Source of the DNA: an uncultured Coriobacteriaceae bacterium
GTDB lineage: Bacteria; Actinomycetota; Coriobacteriia; Coriobacteriales; UMGS124
Assembly: GCA_900539345.1 (NCBI GenBank)
Contig: UQBS01000012.1
Location: 1 to 53,055, forward strand
DNA length: 53,055 nucleotides
Direction: 5' to 3'
In this document: in pieces, positions 18,288 through 26,742 of the stretch
How positions within the stretch are numbered: position 1 is the first letter of the stretch
How the letters are laid out: the number at the start of each line of letters is the position of its first letter
Made by a program: the position numbers and the translations under genes
The notes under the pieces: model-generated
Told to the model about the DNA's origin: nothing
Seen by the model: the letters and a program-made list of their open reading frames with translations, nothing else
The model's database searches: none

Positions 18288-19076
18288 TTACCGAAGAATG
18301 TCAAACAGGTCGAGAGCAGCCGCGCGCGAGTCCTCACCGGCGGCAATGCGCTCGAGGAGCTCCTCGGCGCGCTGCCTCTCCTTGTCGGTAAGGTCGGCCG
18401 TGGCGATAAGGTCGGGACGGCGCTCGCATGTGCGCACGATGGCGTCGGCCCTGCGCCACGCGGCGATCTTCGCATGGTCGCCGCTCAAAAGCATGGCAGG
18501 CACTTCCATCCCATGCGTCTGAGCAGGGCGGGTGTACTGCGCATACTCGAGAAGGCCGGCGCCAAACGACTCGTCAACGCAGCTCTGGTCATCTCCGAGC
18601 ACGCCGGGGATGAGCCGCACGACGGCATCGGTCACTGTGAGCGCCGCAAGCTCGCCGCCCGTGAGCACATAGTCACCCAGGGAGATGCAGCGGTCGGCAC
18701 GCGAGTAGACGCGCTCGTCCATACCCTCGTAATGGCCGCAGACAAACAAGATGCGGTCCTTATGGGAGAGTTCCTCGGCCATCGCCTGGCAAAAGGGCTC
18801 GCCCGTAGGGGTGAAGAAAACGGTATACGCGGGATTGTCGGGGCCAGCCAGCTCATCAAGGGCCTCAAAGAAAGGTTCGCATTTCATGAGCATGCCCTGA
18901 CCGCCGCCGTAGGGCGCGTCGTCAACCGTGCGATGCCTGTCATGGGTCCAGTCGCGCAGGTCATGGGCTGCAAACTCAAGATAGCCCGCCTTACGGGCCC
19001 TACCCATGATGGACAGGGACATGATGGGCTCAAACATCTGGGGAAAGACGCCGAGGGTCTCGATACGAATGGCCAC
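18288..19076 (-). CDS. trmD: tRNA (guanine-37-N1)-methyltransferase
   Basis: TrmD methylates G37 next to the anticodon with S-adenosylmethionine and prevents frameshifting. The 262-residue protein starts IETLGVFPQMFEPIM, has the trefoil-knot SAM-binding motifs CGHYEGMDERV and ISLGDYVLTGGE, and VLGDDQSCVDESF, followed by the C-terminal helical domain with the RRPDLI segment. I chose GTG 19076, seven bases after GAGGAG, which lies in the last codons of rimM; an open frame to 19349 is shadow of rimM. It follows rimM by four bases and is the last gene of the rpsP operon. Confidence 0.96.
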   Translation of the reverse strand: MAIRIETLGVFPQMFEPIMSLSIMGRARKAGYLEFAAHDLRDWTHDRHRTVDDAPYGGGQGMLMKCEPFFEALDELAGPDNPAYTVFFTPTGEPFCQAMAEELSHKDRILFVCGHYEGMDERVYSRADRCISLGDYVLTGGELAALTVTDAVVRLIPGVLGDDQSCVDESFGAGLLEYAQYTRPAQTHGMEVPAMLLSGDHAKIAAWRRADAIVRTCERRPDLIATADLTDKERQRAEELLERIAAGEDSRAAALDLFDILR

Positions 19077-19080
19077 GGCC

Positions 19081-19614
19081 CTACTCCTCGGGCAGTATGC
19101 CGCGAGGGAGCCTGACCACAACCTGGCCCGACTCGTCCTCAGGAAGCTCGAGCACGACCTCTTCAAGAACCGGCACCAAAAACTCGCCGTACTTCTCTGA
19201 CTGAACGACCCAGACATCGTTGGCCGGCAGCAGCATGAGCTCGGAGATTTCGCCCACGACGCCGCGAGTCTCGTCAACCATCTCGCAGCCCACGCAGTCG
19301 AGGAACTCGCGCTCCTCAACATACTCGGGCACGTCTTCACAACGCGCAAGCACGAGCTTGCCCACCAGGCGTTCGGCAGCGTTGAGGTCGCGGGCGCAGG
19401 AGAACGCCACCAGAGGCGGTTCCTGCTCGCCCACCGAGGTCACGGTGCAAAAGCGGTCAGTTTCAAGGTCGGGAGGAGTCAGGCACACGCGCATGCCAGG
19501 CTTTAGACAAAAAGGGAGGCCGTCGAGTGCAACCGCGACGACCTCCCCTTTTTTGCCATGAGTCCGTGATATGCGCGCAACGTTGATGTATCCCGTCACG
19601 CTATCGTGGTTCAT
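19081..19614 (-). CDS. rimM: Ribosome maturation factor RimM
   Basis: RimM binds ribosomal protein S19 and helps mature the 30S head. The 177-residue protein has the N-terminal domain with INVARISRTHGKKGEV (the G-x-x-G-E-V signature) and the PRC-barrel C-terminal half with DEVRGVVGE-like text (DETRGVVGEI) and EKYGEFLVPVLEEVV. ATG 19614 begins four bases after the khpA stop; the ribosome binding site is weak (GGATAA), so translation is probably coupled to khpA. Confidence 0.94.
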   Translation of the reverse strand: MNHDSVTGYINVARISRTHGKKGEVVAVALDGLPFCLKPGMRVCLTPPDLETDRFCTVTSVGEQEPPLVAFSCARDLNAAERLVGKLVLARCEDVPEYVEEREFLDCVGCEMVDETRGVVGEISELMLLPANDVWVVQSEKYGEFLVPVLEEVVLELPEDESGQVVVRLPRGILPEE

Positions 19615-19618
19615 AAGC

Positions 19619-19909
19619 TTATCCCACAACCTCAACTTCGGCATTAATCTCATCACGAGCAGCGCAAGCTCGGGCGAGGGTGCGAATCGACTTGATGACG
19701 CGGCCGTGACGGCCCACCACCTTGCCGACGTCCTCGGGGTCGACGTGGACTTCGATAAGCGAAGACTCGTCGGAGTCCGTCACGTCGATGATGATGGCGT
19801 CGGGGTTGTCGACAAGTGAAGCAACCATGTACTCAACAAGGTCGCACACATTGTCGCTCGGCATGACCTCGTCAGACACCTCGTCGACGATGTCGAGCGC
19901 CTCAGACAT
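19619..19909 (-). CDS. khpA: KH-domain RNA-binding protein KhpA
   Basis: KhpA (YlqC) is a small KH-domain RNA-binding protein that pairs with KhpB in Gram-positive bacteria and influences cell size and division. The 96-residue protein has a single KH domain (about 18-94) with the GRHG loop and VIKSIRTLA helix. The first 17 residues are acidic and extend beyond the usual start. Its ATG overlaps the rpsP stop (TAATG). Location between rpsP and rimM is the standard one. Confidence 0.92.
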   Translation of the reverse strand: MSEALDIVDEVSDEVMPSDNVCDLVEYMVASLVDNPDAIIIDVTDSDESSLIEVHVDPEDVGKVVGRHGRVIKSIRTLARACAARDEINAEVEVVG

Positions 19910-20154
19910 TACTGAGCGTCCTTGACCTGCTTGATCAGGCGGGCAACGGTCTCAGTGGGCTGAGCACCCTTGGCAATCCAAGAGTCAACCTTCTCCATAT
20001 CCATGGAAACGAAGGAAGGCTCAACCATGGGGTTGTAACGGCCGACCTCCTCGACGTTGCGGCCGTCGCGGGGGCAGCGGGCGTCAGCGACGACGATACG
20101 GTAGTAGGGGTTCTTCTTGGAACCGTGACGAGCGAGACGAATCTTGACAGCCAA
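19909..20154 (-). CDS. rpsP: Small ribosomal subunit protein bS16
   Basis: This 81-residue protein is ribosomal protein S16, needed for 30S assembly. The N terminus VKIRLARHGSKKNPYYRIVV is diagnostic, followed by the GRNVEEVGRYNP segment. The start is TTG 20154, six bases after GAGGAG; no ATG or GTG gives the correct N terminus, so the TTG is well supported. It heads the operon rpsP-khpA-rimM-trmD. The leader carries a 6-bp hairpin. Confidence 0.96.
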   Translation of the reverse strand: MAVKIRLARHGSKKNPYYRIVVADARCPRDGRNVEEVGRYNPMVEPSFVSMDMEKVDSWIAKGAQPTETVARLIKQVKDAQ

Positions 20155-20172
20155 TGAAAGCTCCTCAGTACT

Positions 20173-20218
20173 TGTGGCACGCAAGCCACAGATCGATACG
20201 TAGCGACTGATTATTTTA
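20173..20218 (-). promoter_or_regulatory. rpsP leader: possible -10 box and hairpin
   Basis: On the minus strand TAAAAT (20213-20218) lies about 60 bases before the rpsP TTG and may be its -10 box; the -35 match (TGCAAT, 16 bases upstream) is poor. Downstream in the presumed leader TGTGGC (20185-20190) pairs with GCCACA (20173-20178) around a six-base loop. Confidence 0.35.
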
Positions 20219-20334
20219 CGACAAAGCCACACGAATTGCATCTGGAGTTTTCGCTTGTCTCAGCCATTCCACAAGACACCATATTCTGCTGAAATCACAC
20301 TGGGGTTTGTCGTAAACCTGCGCAGGGACAAAGA

Positions 20335-20356
20335 ATTCAGAATGCGTTCAGCCTGC
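20335..20356 (+). promoter_or_regulatory. Tandem 11-bp repeat before the two-component system
   Basis: Two adjacent 11-base units, ATTCAGAATGC (20335-20345) and GTTCAGCCTGC (20346-20356), share eight positions. An 11-bp tandem repeat with TTCA at the front resembles the PHO boxes bound by PhoP/PhoB-type regulators. It ends 53 bases before the response regulator ATG and lies just upstream of a possible -10 box TACCAT (20362-20367). Autoregulation by the adjacent regulator is a reasonable guess. Confidence 0.45.
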
Positions 20357-20409
20357 CTGGATACCATTAACCTGAAAATGGCACTTTAGCGAAGGAAAGG
20401 ACGGCCACT

Positions 20410-21096
20410 ATGAACGTGTTGATCGTTGAGGACGAGTCCAACCTCGCCGACGCCCTGTCTCACATACTTCAGGAAAGCAAGTACCACGTCGATTGCGCTA
20501 ACGATGGCAAGACCGGCCTGGATTGGGCCCTCACGAACATGTATGATGCCATTGTCCTCGACATCATGCTGCCTGGGATGGATGGCATCGAAGTATGCCG
20601 CACACTGCGCTCCAAAGGCATCTCCACCCCCGTCATCATGCTTACGGCACGCTCGGAGGTACGCGACAAAGTCGCAGGCTTAGACGCCGGCGCAGACGAC
20701 TATCTCACGAAGCCCTTCGACCCCGAAGAGCTGTGCGCCCGCCTGCGCGCACTCACCCGTCGCACGGGCGAGGTCGTGCTCGACTCCGTAAGCTACGGCG
20801 ACCTCGAGCTCGGCTTGGCCGACCTTGAGCTCAAATGCGCCGACAAGGCGGTGAGGCTGTCTCAGCGCGAAGGCGGGGTTATGGAGCTGCTCATGCGCTT
20901 CCCTCAAACCGTCTTCTCAAAGCAAGCCCTTCTCACCCGTGTCTGGGGCACGGAAGGAGAGACGGGCGTCAACAACGTCGAGGCCTACATATCATTCCTG
21001 CGCAAGAAGCTTGCTTTTTTGAAATCGAACGTCAGCATTGATACCATCAGGATGCTGGGATACAGGCTCAGCTGCCCGGAAGATTGCAAGGCATAG
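20410..21096 (+). CDS. OmpR/PhoB-family response regulator
   Basis: This 228-residue transcription factor has a receiver domain (1-115) with acidic residues Glu7-Asp8, phospho-acceptor Asp51 (LDIMLPGMDG), Thr79 and Lys101 (LTKPFDP). A winged-helix DNA-binding domain (about 130-222) follows, with LSQREGGVMELLM, SKQALLTRVWG and NNVEAYISFLRKKL. ATG 20410 is preceded by AAAGGA. It is followed after 21 bases by its partner kinase. The signal and regulon are unknown; the 11-bp repeats upstream make autoregulation likely. Confidence 0.93.
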   Translation: MNVLIVEDESNLADALSHILQESKYHVDCANDGKTGLDWALTNMYDAIVLDIMLPGMDGIEVCRTLRSKGISTPVIMLTARSEVRDKVAGLDAGADDYLTKPFDPEELCARLRALTRRTGEVVLDSVSYGDLELGLADLELKCADKAVRLSQREGGVMELLMRFPQTVFSKQALLTRVWGTEGETGVNNVEAYISFLRKKLAFLKSNVSIDTIRMLGYRLSCPEDCKA

Positions 21097-21117
21097 CCCC
21101 CTATTGAAGGACGCACC

Positions 21118-22434
21118 ATGCTCAAAAAGCTGCGGCTGCGCATCATTGTTACCATCATGGCCATGGCGACCTTCGTGTTCGTCGTGGCCTTCTTTATCTT
21201 GTGCTCCACGATCTGGTACACCTCTTCCTCGGCATTCACGCATGAGCTGGAAGAGGCCGTGGCGAACGGCCCCACGGTAAGCGTCGACTTCAGCATCGGC
21301 GGCTGGAATCCCAGGTTCGACGCAGTGGGCGACGAAGGATCCGACGACGGTTCCTCCACTGACGACGAAGGCTCCCGTAAGCGCTCCCCACATGGCTCGT
21401 TTACACCCATCGCGCTCATCACCTTCGATCCCGACGAGGGAACGGTGGTGCAATACAATGCCGACTACGCTGCCATGTCACAAGCAGTACGCGCCACGGC
21501 AATCGAGCGGACCCTCGAGAAGGCCAACGGTTCGGGCATCTACACTGACCTGGGGCTTTTTTGGTGCATCCATTCCAATAAAGACGGCGAACTCGTCCTG
21601 GCCTTTGCTGACGCCGGTGCGTTTCTCTCCTCGATGCGAGCGACCGTGATGGGAATCTTGGCCGTCTTCGCACTCACGCTGGTTGCCGTGACCTTCGTGA
21701 GCATATTGCTCGCTCATCTCATTACCCGGCCCGTCAAACGCGCCTGGGACCAGCAAACGCAGTTCATCGCCGACGCATCGCACGAGCTCAAGACACCGCT
21801 CACCGTCATTCTCGCCGACACCGATATCATCGCAGCACATCCGCAGACCCAGGTCGCCGAGCAGATGAAATGGGTATGCGGCATCAAAGACGAAGCCAAG
21901 CACATGAAGGGTCTCGTCGAAGAATTGCTCTTCCTTGCACGAAACGACGAGGGCGGTGCAGGCGCAGGTGCGCGCGGCAAACAGGAGCCGATCAACCTGT
22001 CCGCCCTCGCGCAAGAGTCATGCCTGGCCTTCGACGCCGTGGCCTTCGAAGCAAACGTCGAACTCAATGAGGACATAGAGGACGATGTAGAGATTCGAGC
22101 TGACAAGATTCAAGTCGAACGCCTCATCAGATCGCTCATCGACAACGCTGTGAAGTACGCCGGCACACAGGGCCGCGTCACGGTAAAGCTGCACAAAAGG
22201 AAAAAGGACCACGCGGTATTTACCGTCAACAACACCGGTCCGGTCATCCCCGCCAACGAGCTTCCCCACGTTTTTGACCGCTTCTGGAGAAGCGACACCT
22301 CGCGCACACGCGGCGCGACGGCAAGTTATGGGCTGGGCTTGGCAATCGCGAAGAGCATCGCACAGACCCAAGGGGCGGACATATCTGTCACAAGCACCGA
22401 AAGGGACGGCACGACCTTTACCGTCGAATTCTAG
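21118..22434 (+). CDS. Membrane sensor histidine kinase
   Basis: This 438-residue kinase has two membrane helices (about 8-33 and 176-199) around an extracytoplasmic domain of about 140 residues. That domain contains a very acidic, serine-rich stretch (GDEGSDDGSSTDDEGS, 71-86). The cytoplasmic part has only a short linker in place of a full HAMP, then the H box SHELKTPLT (His222), the N box LIDNAVKYA (about 339-347), and later boxes including HVFDRFWRSD and the G-rich SYGLGLAIAKSIA. ATG 21118 follows GAAGGA by six bases. It is the presumed partner of the regulator at 20410. The acidic loop might bind cations or basic peptides, which is inference. Confidence 0.93.
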   Translation: MLKKLRLRIIVTIMAMATFVFVVAFFILCSTIWYTSSSAFTHELEEAVANGPTVSVDFSIGGWNPRFDAVGDEGSDDGSSTDDEGSRKRSPHGSFTPIALITFDPDEGTVVQYNADYAAMSQAVRATAIERTLEKANGSGIYTDLGLFWCIHSNKDGELVLAFADAGAFLSSMRATVMGILAVFALTLVAVTFVSILLAHLITRPVKRAWDQQTQFIADASHELKTPLTVILADTDIIAAHPQTQVAEQMKWVCGIKDEAKHMKGLVEELLFLARNDEGGAGAGARGKQEPINLSALAQESCLAFDAVAFEANVELNEDIEDDVEIRADKIQVERLIRSLIDNAVKYAGTQGRVTVKLHKRKKDHAVFTVNNTGPVIPANELPHVFDRFWRSDTSRTRGATASYGLGLAIAKSIAQTQGADISVTSTERDGTTFTVEF

Positions 22435-22441
22435 CTGGCGC

Positions 22442-22501
22442 AAAAAACTGCCGGTGCAGCACCCTGGCCCCTTGCATGGGACAGGGACGCCGCACCGGCA
22501 G
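22442..22501 (-). terminator. Terminator between the histidine kinase and rsfS
   Basis: CTGCCGGTGC (22448-22457) pairs perfectly with GCACCGGCAG (22492-22501), with further CCCTG/CAGGG pairing in between. On the minus strand it is followed by TTTTTT (22442-22447), making a good terminator for the rsfS end of the long minus-strand cluster. It may also stop the kinase transcript on the plus strand, where the T run is poor. Confidence 0.8.
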
Positions 22502-22528
22502 TCTCGTAATAACGCGTGTCGCAAGAAC

Positions 22529-22978
22529 TTAGTTCTCGCCGAGCTCCTTGGCAGAGTTCAGGGAATCGGCATCGGCGTCCTCGGACTCGGCGTTCTGGCG
22601 GTCGGAGCTGCCGTGGCCGAGCTCGGTGACCACGCCATCGACGTACTCAGCACGCGGGGCGTCGGCCCAGAGCTTCTCCAGGCGGTAGAAAGCGCGAGCC
22701 TCGGGCTGGAAGACGTGGGCGATGACGCTGCCGAAGTCCATGATATCCCAGGAGTTGTCCTCGCGGCCGTCGATGGCAACGGCACGCACGTCCTTGGGAC
22801 GAAGCTGGTTCTCGACCTCGTCGACGATGGCGTCAACCTGGCGGTTGTTGTCGCCGGTGCCGATGACGAAGAAGTCGGCGATGTCGGCGATGCCGCGCAG
22901 GTCGATGATGAGAATGTCATGGCCGCGCTTGTCGTCGATGATGCGCGCAACCTCGTAAGCGAGTTCCTGAGAGTTCAA
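22529..22978 (-). CDS. rsfS: Ribosomal silencing factor RsfS
   Basis: RsfS (YbeB/Iojap family) binds L14 and blocks subunit joining when nutrients are scarce. The family domain fills residues 4-110: DDKRGHDILIIDLRGIADIADFFVIGTG, DGREDNSWDIMDFGSVIAHVF and RAFYRLEKLWADAP. The last ~35 residues are polar and variable. The start is TTG 22978, five bases after AAGGAG that lies at the end of yqeK; the two are separated by two bases. It is the last gene of the cluster before the terminator. Confidence 0.93.
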   Translation of the reverse strand: MNSQELAYEVARIIDDKRGHDILIIDLRGIADIADFFVIGTGDNNRQVDAIVDEVENQLRPKDVRAVAIDGREDNSWDIMDFGSVIAHVFQPEARAFYRLEKLWADAPRAEYVDGVVTELGHGSSDRQNAESEDADADSLNSAKELGEN

Positions 22979-22980
22979 AG

Positions 22981-23655
22981 TTACTCCTTGTCTTCAGACG
23001 CCGGGGCGTCAGTTCTGCAATCGTTCCAAACATCTAAGGCACCAGGATATACGAAGCGCCCCGATTTCAAAAGATAGATGAGGCCCACCCTCACGCACTC
23101 GGCGTAAACCTGCCGAAGCGGTGCGGTACGGGCAAGCTTCCTGATGTCGTCCACGAAACCGCCTTCGCGGCCGGGCTCGATCATGTCGGCGACGTAGACG
23201 ACCATGTCGAGGTCGGTCATGCCAGGCGCGCCCGTTGTATGGCGCGCAATGGCCTGAAAGACCTCGGCGCCCAGCTCGGGGTACTCCCGAGGCAGGCTCG
23301 CCGCAGCCGTCAGGCCATGCAGCACGGGCAAGGCGCCATCCACACGGGGAACGTCGATGCCATACTCGTCGACCTTGCCCCACAGCTCCTCCGGGCTCAG
23401 CTTCTTGTCCCAATCGTGCAGCAAGCCCGCAGCCTCGGCCTCAAACTCGTCGACACCGAAACGCTGCGCCAACCACAGGGCCGTGGCTGCCACGCCGAAG
23501 GAGTGCTTGAGGCGCTTGCCCCAAAGCCGCTCGGACACGTCGTTGCGCAGGCGCGCCATAAGAGCAGCCTGCTCAGGGGCATAGAGGGGGTCGAGGGCGC
23601 AATAACCCTTATCCCAAGGTGCTGCCTTCGAAGCAGCCTTGTTGTCTTTTGACAT
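22981..23655 (-). CDS. yqeK: YqeK-type HD-domain diadenosine tetraphosphatase
   Basis: YqeK proteins are HD-domain hydrolases that split diadenosine tetraphosphate symmetrically. The 224-residue protein has the HD-type motifs LKHSFGVAATALWLA, LLHDWDKKL, then AIARHTTGAPGMTDLDMVVYVADMIEP. ATG 23655 follows AAGGG by eight bases. It has a longer N terminus (about 30 residues) than typical YqeK. It follows nadD by 19 bases, the usual nadD-yqeK-rsfS order. Confidence 0.88.
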   Translation of the reverse strand: MSKDNKAASKAAPWDKGYCALDPLYAPEQAALMARLRNDVSERLWGKRLKHSFGVAATALWLAQRFGVDEFEAEAAGLLHDWDKKLSPEELWGKVDEYGIDVPRVDGALPVLHGLTAAASLPREYPELGAEVFQAIARHTTGAPGMTDLDMVVYVADMIEPGREGGFVDDIRKLARTAPLRQVYAECVRVGLIYLLKSGRFVYPGALDVWNDCRTDAPASEDKE

Positions 23656-23674
23656 CAATCATGCCCTTCAGAAT

Positions 23675-24313
23675 TCAGCGAAAACGATAGAGCCCATGAG
23701 CGCGTATGTAATCCAGGACGCGCGGATCAAGCATGCCGGAGACATCAGCGCCTCGCGCAAGCAGGGCGCGCAGCTCCGTGGAGGAAAGGGGCGGCACATG
23801 GGCATCCAACACATGCACCCGTGCATCAGGTTCGAAGGCGCGCAGAGCCGCAACATCGCGTTCGAGCTCCTCCCCCGCCCTGCCTGCGACCGCAATCTCG
23901 GCAAGCCCAAGCACACGCCTGGCACAGTGCCAATGCGGCAGCGCATGCAGCGAGTCAGCCCCAAGAATGAACACGAGGCGCGCCGGAGGCGGCCAGGAGC
24001 GGCGCAACTCTTCAAGCGTGTCAACCGTGTACGTGATGCCAGGCCGTTCAACCTCCATTGCGCTCAACGCGCAGGCGGGCTCTCCTTCGAGCATGCAGGA
24101 GAGCATCGCAAGCCGATGATGGGCGCTCGTCACCTCGCGGTCGCGCTTGAACGAGGGACAACCGGCCGGGATGTAGAGCACCCCATCGAGGCCCAGCTCC
24201 CGTCTGGCAGCACGGGCAAGCTCAAGGTGACCGAGATGCGGCGGGTCGAACGTTCCGCCCATCACGCCCAATGCCGCATCCGGGTTCCAGGCAAAAGGCA
24301 CGTCCGAAGACAT
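23675..24313 (-). CDS. nadD: Nicotinate-nucleotide adenylyltransferase
   Basis: NadD joins nicotinate mononucleotide and ATP to give deamido-NAD in NAD synthesis. The 212-residue protein has the nucleotidyltransferase signature GGTFDPPHLGHLE (about 19-31), IPAGCPSFKRDREV, FILGADSLHALPHW and the C-terminal LSSTELRALLARG equivalent to the ISSTxIR motif. ATG 24313 lies two bases after the proA stop (TAAGGATG). It precedes yqeK in the conserved order. Confidence 0.95.
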   Translation of the reverse strand: MSSDVPFAWNPDAALGVMGGTFDPPHLGHLELARAARRELGLDGVLYIPAGCPSFKRDREVTSAHHRLAMLSCMLEGEPACALSAMEVERPGITYTVDTLEELRRSWPPPARLVFILGADSLHALPHWHCARRVLGLAEIAVAGRAGEELERDVAALRAFEPDARVHVLDAHVPPLSSTELRALLARGADVSGMLDPRVLDYIRAHGLYRFR

Positions 24314-24315
24314 CC

Positions 24316-25575
24316 TTAGCGAACCTGCCCGTTACCCCGGCACACATACTTCGTGCTGACAAGCGCTCCGGCGCCCATGGGCCCGCGCGCATGCAGCTTC
24401 TGGGTCGAGATGCCAATCTCGGCGCCCAAGCCAAACATGCCGCCGTCGGTAAAGCGCGTCGAGGCGTTCACATATACGGCCGCCGCGTCCACCCCGGCAA
24501 GAAACGCCTGGGAGGCGGCATAGTCACACGTCACAATGCACTCAGAGTGACCCGTGCCGTACCGATTGATGTGCTCGATAGCCTCTTCGATACCGTCGAC
24601 AACCTTGCAGGACAGCTCAAACGCGAGATACTCGCGCCCCCAGTCCTGCTCCTGAGCAGCAATGCAACACGAAAGACCGAGGTCTTGCGCAACTTGGAGC
24701 GTCGCCTCATCACCATGGACCAGAACGTTCCATTCCGCACAAGCACCGAGCAGCATGGGAAGAAACTCTGCGGCGCATGCCTGGTCGACAAGCACAGACT
24801 CGCACGCGTTGCACACACCGGGCCTTGAGCACTTGGCATTGTGGAGGATGTCAAGCGCCATGGCCTGATCGGCCTGGGCATGCACATAGGTGTGGCAGTT
24901 GCCCGTACCCGTCTCGATGACCGGGACCTTGGAATTCTGCACGCAGTTCTGGATGAGGCCGGCGCCGCCGCGAGGAATGAGGACATCGACAAGGCCCACG
25001 AGACCGAACAGCTCCTCGACAGCCGCATGTCCAGGCGAGGCAAGCAGGCACACCGCGTCGGCCGGCAGGCCACACGACACGAGCGCATCGCGCAGCGCCT
25101 CGACAATGGCCTCGCACGACCTTGCCGCCATCGAGCCTCCACGCAGGATGCAGGCATTGCCGGCCTTCAGGCAGATGCCTGCGGCGTCGGAGGTCACATT
25201 GGGGCGCGCCTCGTACACGATGGCGACCACGCCCATGGGAACCGTCACCTTCTGCACCGAGAGGCCGTTGGAAAGCACGCTGCCCTCAAGCGTGCGTCCC
25301 AACGGATCGGGCTGGGCGGCAACCTCTTCGAGACCGCGCGCCATCGCTTCGACGCGCCCCTCGTCAAGCATGAGGCGGTCGACAAGCGAGGCGGTCACGC
25401 CCGCTGCCCGGGCAGCGGCCACATCGACGGCGTTGGCGGCAAGAATGGCCGGGCCATGGGCGCGCAGATGATGCGCCATGGCGCATATCACCTGCGCGCG
25501 CTCGGCGCTTCCAAGCATGCTGATGCGTCGCGAAGCGTCCTTTGCCGCGCGTGCCTTCTCAAGTGCCTCTCCCAT
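24316..25575 (-). CDS. proA: Glutamate-5-semialdehyde dehydrogenase (gamma-glutamyl phosphate reductase)
   Basis: ProA reduces gamma-glutamyl phosphate to glutamate semialdehyde with NADPH, the second step of proline synthesis. The 419-residue protein has PMGVVAIVYEARPNVT, KAGNACILRGGSMA, the active-site cysteine in GVCNACESVLVD and the C-terminal TDGGMFGLGAEIGISTQKLHARGPMG. ATG 25575 follows AGGGG. It is 21 bases downstream of proB, so both enzymes of the pathway are co-transcribed. Confidence 0.96.
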   Translation of the reverse strand: MGEALEKARAAKDASRRISMLGSAERAQVICAMAHHLRAHGPAILAANAVDVAAARAAGVTASLVDRLMLDEGRVEAMARGLEEVAAQPDPLGRTLEGSVLSNGLSVQKVTVPMGVVAIVYEARPNVTSDAAGICLKAGNACILRGGSMAARSCEAIVEALRDALVSCGLPADAVCLLASPGHAAVEELFGLVGLVDVLIPRGGAGLIQNCVQNSKVPVIETGTGNCHTYVHAQADQAMALDILHNAKCSRPGVCNACESVLVDQACAAEFLPMLLGACAEWNVLVHGDEATLQVAQDLGLSCCIAAQEQDWGREYLAFELSCKVVDGIEEAIEHINRYGTGHSECIVTCDYAASQAFLAGVDAAAVYVNASTRFTDGGMFGLGAEIGISTQKLHARGPMGAGALVSTKYVCRGNGQVR

Positions 25576-25596
25576 GAGCAGCCCCTTTCAAAAAGG

Positions 25597-26742
25597 TTAG
25601 AAGACCAAAAGCTCGTCGCGATGGATGAGCGCCACGCCGGCAAGCGAGGGAACAACACGGCCGACCATGTCGAGCTTCATGCCGCGCGTGAGCTCAGCCT
25701 CCTGCGAGGAATACGACGTGATACCGCGGGCGATGAGAACACCATCCTCGTCCTTGACCGCAATGACGTCACCGCGAGAGAACGTCCCGTTGACACGCGT
25801 GACGCCCACCGGCAGCAACGACCCGCCACCGGAGTGCAGGGCGGCACGCGCGCCGTCGTCGATGACGACGCTGCCGCAATCGTGCCCGGCAAAACCGATC
25901 CAGAGCTTGCGGGCCGGCTCGGGGGCATGCCCTGCGTCGGGCACAAAACGCGTGCCGATGTCGGCGCCCATGGCCACATCGTACAGAACGTTCTTCCTGC
26001 GGCCAAGACAGATGACCATCGAGGTGCCGGCAAGCTGCGTCGCACGTGCCGCACGCACCTTGGTCATCATGCCACCCGTGCCCACGGCACTCGACGAACC
26101 CGAAGCCAGGCCGAGAATGGAATCGTCAACCTTCTCGACGCGGGAAATGAGCTGCGCCGTGGGGTCGTTGTGAGGGTCGGCCGTATACAGGCCCTCGATG
26201 TCGCTCATGAGGACCACAAGGTCGGCACCCACAAGAGCACCGACGATGGCAGCAAGCGAGTCGTTGTCGCCGAACTTGATCTCGTCGACGGCAACGGTGT
26301 CGTTCTCGTTGACAACAGGCACGCAGCCCATCTCAAGCAGGCGCTCCATGGTGAGGCGCGCATGCAGGTAGGCGCTGCGCGACCCCGTGTCGTTGCGCGT
26401 GAGCAGGACTTGACCTATGGAGAGGCCCTCCTGGGCAAAGGCGCGCGCATAGGTCTGGATGAGCGCCACCTGACCCACCGAAGCGCATGCCTGAAGCACG
26501 TCGACCTCATGCGGGCGCGTCTCAAAACCAAGGGGCGCCAGCCCCGCTGCGATGGCGCCGGACGTGACGAGCACGACCTGGACGCCATCGCGCACAAGGT
26601 GGGCGATCTGACCGGAAAGGTCAGCAATGAACTCTTCGTCGAGATGGCCGCCTTGCCCCATGAGGGTCGAGGAGCCAATCTTGACGACGACGCGCTTCGC
26701 AGTCGGGAAGTCCGTCGCAAGCTCGCTAGTCACGAGACTCAT
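25597..26742 (-). CDS. proB: Glutamate 5-kinase
   Basis: ProB phosphorylates glutamate, the first and feedback-controlled step of proline synthesis. The 381-residue protein has the kinase domain with RVVVKIGSSTL, LVTSGAIAAG, VNENDTVAVDEIKFGDNDSL and GTGGMMTKVRAA, and a C-terminal PUA domain (about 285-375). ATG 26742 overlaps the end of obgE by 17 bases; GTG 26733 is an alternative with GAGG better spaced upstream. A long open frame to 26913 is shadow of the obgE acidic tail. Confidence 0.95.
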   Translation of the reverse strand: MSLVTSELATDFPTAKRVVVKIGSSTLMGQGGHLDEEFIADLSGQIAHLVRDGVQVVLVTSGAIAAGLAPLGFETRPHEVDVLQACASVGQVALIQTYARAFAQEGLSIGQVLLTRNDTGSRSAYLHARLTMERLLEMGCVPVVNENDTVAVDEIKFGDNDSLAAIVGALVGADLVVLMSDIEGLYTADPHNDPTAQLISRVEKVDDSILGLASGSSSAVGTGGMMTKVRAARATQLAGTSMVICLGRRKNVLYDVAMGADIGTRFVPDAGHAPEPARKLWIGFAGHDCGSVVIDDGARAALHSGGGSLLPVGVTRVNGTFSRGDVIAVKDEDGVLIARGITSYSSQEAELTRGMKLDMVGRVVPSLAGVALIHRDELLVF

